Part shown: piece by piece, positions 19,421 to 29,067 of the stretch | Layout of the letters: every line of letters begins with the position of its first letter | Position numbering within the stretch: the first letter of the stretch is position 1 | Assembly (NCBI GenBank): GCA_023974075.1 | Contig: CM043791.1 | Coordinates: 6,515,912-6,579,911 of the forward strand | DNA length: 64,000 nucleotides | Direction of reading: 5' to 3' | Source of the DNA: Chaenocephalus aceratus | Lineage: Eukaryota > Chordata > Actinopteri > Perciformes > Channichthyidae | Made by a program: the position numbers and the translations under genes | The notes under the pieces: generated by a model | Told to the model about the DNA's origin: nothing | The model's input: only the letters and a program-made list of their open reading frames with translations | The model's database searches: none

Positions 19421-20470
19421 ACATTGTGAGGCTGTAAATTGTACGTTATTCCAGATTCAGGGGACTATGTATTAATTTGGCTTTCAATATAATAAATATA
19501 CCAATCAATATAACCTGCCTTCATTGTCTTTTAAAATAAAATCGCCTTACCTTATCTTACTGAAGTGAAGGGTATTTATGTCTCCTTAAATCACCTTTTA
19601 AATGTACTTCTTATAACATGGCATGGTGTAACATATCAAAATGTTCAGTCTCTGGTCTTGCTAGAAATGCAATGTCACTCACCTTAGAGCACTGTCTTAT
19701 GAGATACTTAGCTTAGAAATCTGATTTTTGGAAAACTTAAAAACTTGTGAAAACACAGATGTACTCATGTCATCCATTTTTTTTGGTGTTTCAGATTTGG
19801 TTTACCAACGTTTTTGGTTCACAAAAGTAGTGAAATATATGAATTACACTATAGGCCTATATACACGTGTTGTTCATGTCTAAAATGAAAATGTGTAAAT
19901 TAGAATTTGGAGTAAAATAGTTCTATCACTCTACTTTCACCACAGAAAAGTTACATCAGGACTGATTCATGACTTCATATTCCATACTGATGTTCATGTG
20001 ATGTGTACAAATACAAATTGAGCATTACAACTTTTTTTTTCAACCAACTATTTATGTTAACATAAGAAACTATAAAATCTCAATATTTACAATACAGGGT
20101 TCATACACTTTTTCACCAATGATTTTAAATGACTCTTTCATGTGGCTAGCATGCGCTGCCTCGCCCATATTCAAAATATTGAATATGTTACAACACGTTT
20201 GTAAAGGTCTCCTGACTGTGTTACAGACTGTCATCCTGGTTAGTGGTTACTCTGGGTTCTGTCTTCAGGGCAGTGTTGGATTGTTTGGTAATTGGATGGG
20301 ACTTGATTGGATTCAATATTAGAGTAATTTTCTCATTTGTGTGTTTGTTTAAATATATTTGGCCTTTGTTTATGTGATTGAATGATTTACTCAAATAAAA
20401 AGGTTGATGAATTATCATCTAATGATTTGTATAATGTTTTATTTATGTTAAAGGTCACTTTGAATGATTT
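19421..20470. other. Unassigned AT-rich sequence
   Basis: No domain-bearing ORF, RNA gene or clear repeat was recognised. Short ORFs (for example 20119-20322) look like chance. Confidence 0.4.
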
Positions 20471-20499
20471 TAACTCATGATGATGTAGAAAAACTAACA

Positions 20500-20590
20500 T
20501 TTTGAATTCGGGACGGTCCACATTAATTTCGGGACGGCTTATATTGTATTTCGGGACGGTTCCGGGAGGATGGGGGAAAAAGTTAGTCGA
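20500..20590. repeat. Triplicated TTCGGGACGGTYC motif
   Basis: TTCGGGACGG appears three times (about 20506, 20529, 20551) at roughly 22-bp spacing. A related GGGACA motif occurs in the block starting at 21070 (GATGTCCCGATGTCC, TTTCGGGACAGTG). It looks like the subterminal repeats of a DNA transposon. Confidence 0.4.
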
Positions 20591-20597
20591 GAGCCCT

Positions 20598-20712
20598 GGT
20601 GCATGGGCTGCTGGTGGCTGCTGGTGGCTGCTGGTGGCTGCTGGTGGCTGCTGGTGGCTGCTGGTGGCTGCTGGTGGCTGCTGGTGGCTGCTGGTGGCTG
20701 CTGGTGGCTGTG
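20598..20712. repeat. 10-bp tandem repeat (GCTGCTGGTG)n
   Basis: About eleven nearly perfect copies of a 10-bp unit. All frames are open, giving Trp/Leu/Val/Ala/Gly-rich or Ser/His/Gln/Pro-rich shadow translations on both strands. These are repeat artefacts, not proteins. Confidence 0.9.
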
Positions 20713-21059
20713 TCGGCGGGAGGGAGGTGTGCTAGGCGAGACTTCTTTGCTGGCTGGGTTGATCGTGATGGCTGTGGTGGAGGCCTTTGTACCGAGGTGT
20801 ATCTTAATCTTGTGGCAGGCACAGATGGAGGTGGAGGCTGCTGTAGTGATGCTGGTCCTCTGGTCCTTGGTGGTGATGGCTCTGGTGAAGGCCCTTGAGC
20901 CACGGTAGATCTTGACCTGGGTGCAGGCACAGATGGAGGTTCTTGCTGCTAGGCCCAGGCAGCTGTGAAATCGGAAAGAAATATAGGACAATATTTACTA
21001 CTAAGTTCATTAAAATATAAAGTTCAAGTGGAATGCACAACTCAAAATAAAATGGGGAG

Positions 21060-21890
21060 CAGGGCTCGCAATTAACGATGTCCCGATGTCCATAACAATT
21101 CCTACTGGGACACAAATCTATTTTGTCTGGGACTATTTCGGGACAGTGAAAAAAAAATTCAAAGTAAACTTCAAAATGGGTGTTATTTGCAAAGTCATTG
21201 GGCTGTCAAATCATAGAATGCATTCTACGTCATCCACTCTGCTGCTGACTGCTGCTAGACTGGCGCTAATGCAACGGTCACAACAGTTAAAAAAAGAAGA
21301 AATAAATGCTGAGGTGGTTGAATAAACAGCCCCCTGTTGCAAGCCCCAATTCTGCCGACACCCGAAACGAAAACATCCCAAGTCCTGGTCATGATGCATC
21401 GTCTTCCATTGTGGTAAATTAGTTGTCTTAAGTGCCAATGTTAGCTAGCAACTGAAGTGTGCCTTACAATGCATACAAACGTCCTAAAATGCGGTGTCAT
21501 GTTCTTTTGAAGTTTGTGAAAATTATGTGAAATACAGTTGATCAGAATAAGAGGTGTAGCCTATCATTTTTGTATTTTCTTTGTCAGCCAGTCAGTGACC
21601 AGGCTAGAATCTTTAGCTGCAAAAACGTAAGGCATTTAGCTAATCATTTAGCTTTTCATCTTTTTTTAGTGTTTTAGTTTTTTTTGGTCAAGAACGTCAG
21701 TCAGATTGGGTGACGATTAGAAAGGGGGTCGCAAGGTAATTTGTTTGTCAATCAACTCTGGTGTGAGAATAATGTGTCATGTTAAGAGAGAGTAATGTTC
21801 CAGTTGTTTTTGTGCCTGGGGGGGGGGGGGGGGGGGGGGGTGGGTGAGTGAGTGAGAGAAAGATGATTGACATTCATGAATGAAGATAGA
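21060..21890 (+). repeat. hAT-like transposon fragment and poly-G tract
   Basis: Starts GCAGGGCTCGCAATTAACGA. It contains a possible transposase N-terminus around 21320-21410 (a SPNSADTRNEN-like reading, weak), and a run of about 20 G at 21819-21840 followed by (TGAG)n. No intact ORF. Confidence 0.35.
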
Positions 21891-22259
21891 AGATCAATTT
21901 ATATTCCTATAGTACTACTGACGACTTGTGAGGATAACTTGTAATTAGAACTGAAAACAGATACATTTATTAAACTGTATTATGGAACTTCTGTTTTTTT
22001 ATTATCATTCATACCACTTTTATTGCCAGATAGAGGGTTCCGATCATAAAACACAGAGACCATACAGCCATACCGTATTGAATTGAAAAATACAAATCAG
22101 AATTCTTCAATGTTGACATGACAATCAGAAATTAGTCTGGATATTGAGAAACAATAGAAAAACATGTCTTAAAACAACTCTCTTCCCTTCTACTCTAGGA
22201 GAGGCAACAGATAGTGCTTGTTGGCACTTGACAATCACCTTCCCTGAATTTGACTCAGG

Positions 22260-22366
22260 TGTAACTAAAGTCTGCTTTAAGGGTTGTTTATATTTCACAT
22301 CATTAATCAGAATCTGTAAAGTAACTAAAATAAATGTAGTGGAGTAAAAATACCAGGTTAACCTTA
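22260..22366 (-). repeat. AGTAAAAGTA-type repeat, fragment
   Basis: GGTGTAACTAAAGTCTGCTTT and AATGTAGTGGAGTAAAAATACC match, in opposite orientation, the block at 63830-63945 and resemble 54050-54130. Partial copy of a dispersed fish repeat. Confidence 0.5.
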
Positions 22367-23350
22367 AATAAAGCCCTCAGGATTATAAAAGACCCCCATC
22401 ACCCCAGCCACAAACTATTTTGTCTGCTGCCATCTGGCACAACAGCCGCATTCTAGGAGAGGATGTGGCTGTTGTGGAGGACTACAGTACCTGGGAGTGC
22501 ACTTATGGGCTGAACTGGAGGATCAATACTGACGCTGTGTACAAGAAGGGGATGAACAGACTCTATTTTCTGAGGAAGCTGAGATCCTTCCATGTGTGCA
22601 GCAAGATGCTGGAGATCTTCTATTCTGTTGTGGCCAGTGCTCTCTTCTTTGCTGCGGTCTGCTGGGGGGGGGGCAGCATCAGAGCCGGTGACACCAGCAG
22701 GATCAATAAAGTGATCAGGAAAGCTGGGTCTGTCATCGGCATCAAGCTGGACCCCTTTGAAGCTGTGGTGGAGAGGAGGACACTGAACAGGCTGTTGTCC
22801 GTGATGGATAACCCACCCATCCTCTCCACCTGCAGCTGGACAGTCAACGGAGCTCCTTCTCCAACAGACTGCTGCAGCTCCGCTGTCACAAGGACCGATA
22901 CAGGAACACATTCCTGCCCACTGCAATAACTCTGTACAATAAATCACCTCTGGCTGGAAGAGAACTCTCTGCTCCATAGTTTCTCTAATACAACCTCGCT
23001 GTACATTTTACACATATATAATCTGTTCAATATTTGATATTCCATATTCCATTGTCATATATTTTTGAATATGTATATTTGCATATATAATATCTACATG
23101 TATGTTTTCTATTTCAACACGTATATTTTCTATTTTCTTTTCTTTTCTATTCTTGTTTATTTGTGGTTTTGTTTTATTGTAAAATGCCTTGTCTTTTATG
23201 CCACTGCAACAAAAACAATGTCTCAAATTGGGATCAATAAAGTACCATCTTATCTTATCTTATCTTACATCCGGACCAAAACCACCAGACTCAGGGACAG
23301 TTTCATCCCACAGGCCATAAGACTATTAAACACCTGCACTTTGAAATAAC
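22367..23350 (+). mobile_element. Rex-like LINE 3' portion inserted into another LINE fragment
   Basis: Outer element: 22367-22442 encodes ALRIIKDPHHPSHKLFCLLP, and 23271-23350 continues with RTKTTRLRDSFIPQAIRLLN. Both belong to the same ORF2 C-terminus. Between them, 22443-23270 is a second 5'-truncated LINE whose ORF2 C-terminus is recognisable and whose 3' end is GGGATCAATAAAGTACCATC followed by (TTATC)n. The outer protein seems to lack only a few residues at the junction. The same inner-family 3' end recurs on the minus strand at 63741-63800. Confidence 0.75.
22420..22929 (+). pseudogene. LINE ORF2 C-terminal region
   Basis: Translation includes INTDAVYKKGMNRLYFLRKL, FHVCSKMLEIFYSVVASALF, INKVIRKAGSVIGIKLDPFE and AVVERRTLNRLLSVMDNP. 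This is the region after the RT domain in Rex1-like/related fish LINEs. A run of eight G at 22664-22671 and later frame drift (SPTDCCSSAV) show indels. The RT catalytic part is absent through 5' truncation. Confidence 0.7.
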
Positions 23351-23544
23351 ATCCATAACATTCATCTGGCTGCTACTTAGAAATGATTTGTCTAATATAT
23401 CATATATTCCAATCACTTGTTTAGACTCTTATTGCACTATTTCACTTTTTACTATTTTACAATTTTTCTTTGCCTGTGACCTAAGGGGGGGGAGACCTTC
23501 GATTCCTGTTTTGAATAGTGTGCCGTCGATGGGTTTCATTCCAT

Positions 23545-23880
23545 TTCAAAATGCTGTTTGTCACTCAGCGTAAACTTCAACATCCAACATCCAATCACAG
23601 AGCTTGAGGACAAACCATGGGGTTTGTCAAGCAAAGCACATGGTGTAGTCCCAAACGATAGCTGAGGATTCTGGGTAGTGTAGTGTCTTAGGCCATCCTA
23701 AACTGAACAAATATTTGTTTCTCCGAATCGAAGGGGGAAATTACAAAAGCATTGTACACAATTTAAACCAATCAATGTTGTGTAATCAACAAGGATAGTC
23801 TGGTGTTTTTAAGTTGATCAGTAATGCAGATATCACTGTAAAATCAATCGACAGTAAAGAGAATACTTACTTCTGGGTGT
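23545..23880 (+). repeat. Dispersed repeat, copy 1 (inverted partner at 62935-63280)
   Basis: Shares, as reverse complement, CATCCAATCACAGAGCTTGA, ATGGGGTTTGT, GATTCTGG, AACAAATATTTGTTTCTCCGAATCGAAG-like and TTTAAACCAATCAATGTTGTGTAAT blocks with the copy at 62935-63280, about 39 kb away. No coding sequence. Confidence 0.7.
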
Positions 23881-24875
23881 AAAATCCTGCGTTATCCAAT
23901 GGGAATGGACGCTCACATTGCTCTCCGTAATACAATAAAAGGGACATGATCAAATCGGAATATAATGTTCTTTTAAAAAACGTTAACTAAAGGGAACAAT
24001 CTATTTGACACAGCTGAAGCTCTGGCCTTTCTTAAAAACGAACTAATTTAATAAAAATCACAGTTGTATTACACACAATGCACTGTTTTTTGAGACCAAA
24101 AATTCGTAACTAATGCACCACCATAATACATTCTGACGAAAAATAAAAATTATTATGAATACAAATAAAATAAAAGAAGCCTCCCGTGAGTTACTACAAG
24201 CTATAAAGTAGATTTTAAAAACGTTTTATAGAATAAAAGCTCACTGCAGGACGTTGTAGAAATGCGTGTGTGCACCACGACATAAGAGCCTCATTCACTT
24301 TACATTGGGGTTGTTTGCGTGGTGCAGACACGTAAATGTAAGAAAGTTTGTGAGTCCACCACGCAATGCGGTGTTAAGGAGTCGTGGTGGAGTCACGTAT
24401 TCTGGTGAGATCAGGTTGGATAACACACACAACCCGACTGTACTCACTTTAACATGGCTGTTGTACAGGCATGATACAATATTAGCATAGCATTAGCGCT
24501 TTAGCTTTTAAATAATATGAAAAATTATGACCTCAGACCAGCATTTCACATATTTATACCAACAGAATAAACTTGAAATGTAAGCCAGAATAGTTCACGG
24601 GACTCACACATAGTAGAGCTATATTATCCAGGGAGCAACAGCCTGTGTTAAAGAAGCTAGCGGACGCCATTATCCATTAGCCACACGCTAGTGGCGTAGC
24701 TCACAGAATGACATTAAAGTTAACTACACATAAAACAGTTTCAAAGACACTTCTTAGATCGAAATATGACATAATCTGTGTACACACTACTAACCTGTTG
24801 AACAGGAGAAATAAATGAAGCATAGGGAAAGTTGCTGCCATGTGTCTGTCGTCTGTGGTCTTCTTCTCTCAGACC
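23881..24875. other. Unassigned sequence
   Basis: AT-rich, no domain-bearing ORF. It may be the remainder of the dispersed repeat beginning at 23545, since the next recognisable repeat follows at about 24876. Confidence 0.3.
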
Positions 24876-25065
24876 AGAGCCATATAATAGAAGAGTTATG
24901 ACATCTCCGTTCACTCCAATGGACCACTTTTTTACAGCAATGGCGGATCGCGGAGCCTCACAATCGTTCCCCGGAAGTTAGCGCCAAGGCTAGCAGAGCC
25001 GTAGAGTTGCAGCATAATACAATAGACCGTTCGTGACGGACTTTTAAAGGTAAGAAGAAGTTTAA
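24876..25065 (+). repeat. Repeat with AGAGCCATATAATAGAAGAG core, copy 1
   Basis: The core followed by TTATGACATC and a CCCCGGAAGTT block is shared with the inverted arms at 35101-35661 and 41394-41983 (AGAGCCATATAATAGAAGAG on their minus/plus strands, then TTACGACAACGGAAGTCC). This is a dispersed fish repeat, not a gene promoter as far as can be seen. Confidence 0.6.
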
Positions 25066-25534
25066 AGATTTATATTGCGGATATTATCAGTACATCTGAT
25101 TCAAATTAACATGTGTATTAAAGGATGTCAGTGGATTATCCCTAAATTAGTAGATTTAGGGAACGTTTACAGATTACAGATCAAGCTAGGATACCGAAGC
25201 AAGTTAGCAACACACGTTGAACAGCCTTTCAATTGTAAATTCCGTTCTCTTAATGTCATTTCGTCCAACGTTGTTGAATTATAGAAGAGGGGTTTCTAAA
25301 CGGGATTGTATGCGGGGGGGGAGGGAGTTAAATATTAGATCAATATAACTTTGGTGCGTGTAAGAGTGAGTGTTTTTAGCAGAGCCATACTGTGTCCTTG
25401 TGATTATGTTGATTATTACCTGTCTGTATAATGTTGCAGCTCAGCTGATTTTGGATTGATGGCAAAGGAAGAGGGACTTAAGTGAGAGTGAAAACACAAG
25501 GTAAGTTTAATACTACTGTTTTATATAAGTAAGC

Positions 25535-26267
25535 TGTTACGATGTGAGGTGCAGGTGAAAGAACGATACGTGGAGAGAGGGTTTTCTTGCAAAAATAAAC
25601 AGGCGTTTTATTCTTAGCCTTCCACATTATTCCACAGAAACACAAACTGCATGCCTGGTGCTGCATTCACCAGCAAGGAACAAAAACGAACGCCCTTCCC
25701 CTCTCTTCCCAACCACATTTATAGGAGACGGCCCGCCTTCCCACTCCAACCTGGCCAATCAGGTCATGGTTCTAAAAGCAGAGTGAAGGCTTAAATACAA
25801 AATTAAACACTGTTGTCTACCTTTAATAAAACCCTAAAGGCTTAAGTAAATTCATTATTGCATCGCTATAAATATGATATCTTAAACAACAACAAGGTCT
25901 GCTTAAAACGGATAGTTTTTAACTTAATTGACACTCATAAAATAACACATTTCCCTGACCAATCGCGTCCAAGACTCCGCCTACTCATGTGGCACATATA
26001 AGGAGTACTTTGGAGGCGTGCTCCCTCTTTGAGCACTGGGACAAGATGGCCTCCAGGTCTGAACAAAGGAAATGGTGATTACTTGGTGCTTGTGTGTTTT
26101 ACAGACTGACAAACGAATTTAGATGCATTTTATTAGTTTGTCTATGTAAACTGTTTTTATAACTTTAACTGAAATAAAGGCAACTCAGGACAAACATGTA
26201 CTACCTTTCTTAACAAACAAATAGTTAAGACCAACATGTTAGTGAGGAGTGTGTGCGCTTCCTCACA
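25535..26267 (-). repeat. 3' LTR of the Gmr1-like element
   Basis: In element orientation it starts TGTGAGGAAGCGC and ends ATCGTAACA, with the standard TG...CA ends. It contains a GAATAAAACGCC poly(A) signal candidate (plus strand about 25600). It matches the other LTR base for base apart from single-base length differences near 25910 and 26246. Confidence 0.93.
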
Positions 26268-26269
26268 TT

Positions 26270-26761
26270 TCACACCTCCTCCCCCTCTGGCTTGCACAGG
26301 TCAGGCAAACGAGAAAGATAGTCAGCGATAAGATTGTTCTTACCGGGACAATACTGTATGGTGAACTGGTATGGCTGGAGGGCTAGGCACCAACGTAGAA
26401 TCCTTGCATTCTGATGCTGCTTAGATTGCATCCACTTCAAAGGTCTGTGGTCTGTCTGCAACACAAACTCTCTTCCAAGAAGGTAATACCTCAATGAATC
26501 TATAGCCCACTTTATAGCCAGTCCCTCTCTTTCCACCGTAGAGTACTTTTTTTCCCGGTCAAACAGTTTCTTACTCAGGAACAGTATAGGCTTCTCTTCG
26601 CCAGGCTCTCCTTGGGCTAGCACTGCTCCTAGTCCAACACCAGAGGCATCAACTTGCACAAGAAATTGTTTTGTGAAGTCCGGGCTCTGCAACACAGGAG
26701 CTTGACAGATCTGCCTCTTTAATGCCTGGAAGGCATTTTCACACTCATCATTCCACACCAC
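26270..26761 (-). pseudogene. Gmr1-like RNase H domain
   Basis: 163 residues: FLVQVDASGVGLGAVLAQ (first catalytic Asp), KPILFLSKKLFDREKKYSTV, EREGLAIKWAI (Glu), FVLQTDHRPLKWM (TDH, Asp), then PYQFTIQYCPGKNNLIADYL with the final Asp (IADYLSRLP). This is the canonical Ty3/gypsy RNase H and ends the element's pol. It is offset by one frame from the RT immediately upstream. The shift lies in a short A run (minus strand, about 26772-26777), so it may be a real lesion or a homopolymer miscall. No chromodomain or env follows. Confidence 0.85.
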
Positions 26762-27864
26762 TTTAGTGGGAGATTTTTTGTTAGATCAGTAAGTGGGGCA
26801 GCTAATGTAGCAAAGTGGGGAATAAACCTTCTGTACCACCCCACCAGGCCTAAAAAGGACCTCACTTGCTTCTTTGTCTGGGGTCTGGGTATTACCTGTA
26901 TGGCCTTTACCTTCTCCACTTGTGGTCGTACTTGCCCACGTCCAACCAGGTATCCAAGGTATTTCACCTCCTCTTGAGCCCAGGAACACTTGTTGGCATT
27001 CAGGGTCAGCCCGGCTCCCTGTATCTTGCCCAACACAGCTTTAAGATGCTGCAGATGTTCTGCCCAGGATTCACTGTAGATTACCACATCATCTAGGTAG
27101 GCTGCTGCAAACCTGGTACAATCATTAAGAACAATGTCCATTAATCTTTGAAAGGTTGCAGGCGCTCCATGAAGACCAAAGGGTAGTACAGTGTAATGAA
27201 ACAAACCCATTCCTGGAATCTGAAAAGCTGTATACTCTTTGCAGGCTGGCTCAAGAGGCACCTGCCAGTAACCTTTACAGAGGTCTAAAGCTGTGATGTA
27301 CTTAGCTTTCCCCAACTTCTCCAGTAGCTCGTCAATACGCGGCATAGGGTATGACTCAAAACAGGAAATGCTGTTCAGCTTCCTCATGTCCGAGCAGAAT
27401 CGAGGTTCAGTGGTGTTTTTCTTAGGAACAAGCACTATAGGATTTGACCACTCACTTCTAGATGGTTCAATGACTCCCATGTCCAACATCAACTCCACCT
27501 CCTTCCTCAGTGGTTCCATCATTCTTTCAGGAATCCTGTAAGGCCTCAGGCGAACAGGTTTAGTGTCCTTCAATATAATGTTATGCTTTATCACATCAGT
27601 GCGTCCAGGTTTTTCTGAGAACAATGCTGGGAAAGATTGTTTAAGCTCACCCAGTTGCTGCCCCTGATCCAAACTCAGATGCTCCGGAGGGGCCTGGGGT
27701 GTACACTTCTCTCTGTGCGGCACCATGTCAGCCTCCTCTGTTTCCAACGCATCCTCTTCTTCCAGCTGGACATCTTGGATCATCAGAACATGTTCTCTAC
27801 CTGCCTTCTGGTTTTTCTTGTCATGATACTCTTTTAAAAGGTTACATGCAACAACTGTTTGCAC
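26719..27864 (-). pseudogene. Gmr1-like reverse transcriptase
   Basis: 381 residues. RT motifs: KPVRLRPYRIPERMMEPLRK, MGVIEPSRSEWSNPIVLVPK, ALDLCKGYWQVPL (catalytic Asp), FHYTVLPFGLHGAPATFQRL, AAYLDDVVIYS (YLDD catalytic pair), KCSWAQEEVKYLGYLVG and VRSFLGLVGWYRRFIPHFA. This is a Ty3/gypsy-type RT. The first residues overlap the end of the integrase ORF in another frame around 27850, pointing to a single frame change between integrase and RT. In related elements pol is one polyprotein cut by the element protease. Confidence 0.9.
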
Positions 27865-28928
27865 TTTCTTTTATCAGGACAGAGAATTTCATAGGTCACA
27901 GGGCCTGCCTTTCGGGTTACTGTATAAGGGCCTTGCCACTTGGCTAGTAACTTACTTGGCCCTGCAGGGAGCAGTATCAAGACTTTCTGGCCAGCTTTCA
28001 GCTCTCTTTCTCGAGCACGTTTGTCGTACCACACCTTCTGCTTATGTTGAGCTTCATGCATGTGTTCTTTGACCGTTTCTCTGTAACTGTCCAGTTTGTC
28101 TCTCATCTGCAGAATGTAAGAGATGATGCTGTTGGTTGTTGTTGCCACTGCCTCACCAGCCACCCAGTTCTCTTTCAGCACGTCCAAAGGGCCTCTGACC
28201 TGTCTGCCATATACCAACTAAAAAGGGGAGAAACCAGTTGAAGCCTGTGGCACTTCTCTGTATGCAAACAAAAGGAATGGCAACCATTTATCCCAATCTT
28301 TGCCAGTATCATCAATACATTTTCTCAACATTTGTTTCAGTGTACCATTAAAACGTTCTACCAGACCATCAGTTTCAGGGTGGTATGGAGTTGTTCTGAT
28401 CCCTTTAACCCCAAGTTGCGAGTACAGTGACTTCATCAGATGGGACATAAAGTTGGTACCTTGATCTGTTAAGATCTCTTTAGGGATGCCCACTCTAGAG
28501 AAGAGCTCTACTAAACACTGCACTATATGTTTGACCTGAATGGAACGCAATGGATAGACATCTGGATATCTGGTGGCGTAGTCACAAATAACCAGGGCAA
28601 ACCTGTGACCCTTGCTACTTTTTGGCAGAGGACCAATTATATCCATGGCTATTCTTTCATAAGGTACACTCATTATTGGTAATGGTTGTAGAGGGGCTCT
28701 GTTTGAAAGTTTCGTAGGAGCCACTACCTGACACTCATGGCATGTTTTACAGTAATCAATTACCTCTCTGTATAATCCTGGCCAATAGAAACGCTGAGCA
28801 ATGCGGTCATACGTTTTTGCCTGCCCCAGATGCCCAGCCCATGGCACAGTATGACCCACATGCAAGATTACTTGGCGAAACTCTTTAGGAATGACTAGCC
28901 TAGGTTTCTCCATGTCTGCCAAATACAA
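27834..28928 (-). pseudogene. Gmr1-like integrase located upstream of RT
   Basis: Two open segments in one frame (28928-28218 and 28217-27834) are split by a TAG. The zinc-binding HHCC domain is visible (H-x3-5-H in HVGHTVPWAGH, then CKTCHEC). The catalytic core has MDIIGPLP (first Asp), LTDQGTNFMS (second Asp) and a Glu in DGLVERFNGTLK. The C-terminal GPFTV-like module appears as LLAKWQGPYTVTRKAGPVTYEI. The open frame extends upstream of the first Met (FRESQKNDPSLKPLFSK), as expected if pol is reached from gag-pro by frameshifting near 29067. Confidence 0.9.
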
Positions 28929-29067
28929 AAGGTTATCTTTTATGATGAAGGGATCCCCAATTAGATTTTTCAGCCCCCCTGCGTTTGCATCTTCCTCCCC
29001 ATCTACTTTGCATGCTTTTGAAAATAGAGGTTTTAGAGATGGGTCATTCTTCTGACTCTCTCGGAAG

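Noticed and set aside
20539..20991. Proline/Gln/His-rich minus-strand ORFs as a gene
   Set aside because: Driven by the 10-bp tandem repeat; no domain and no splice or start evidence.
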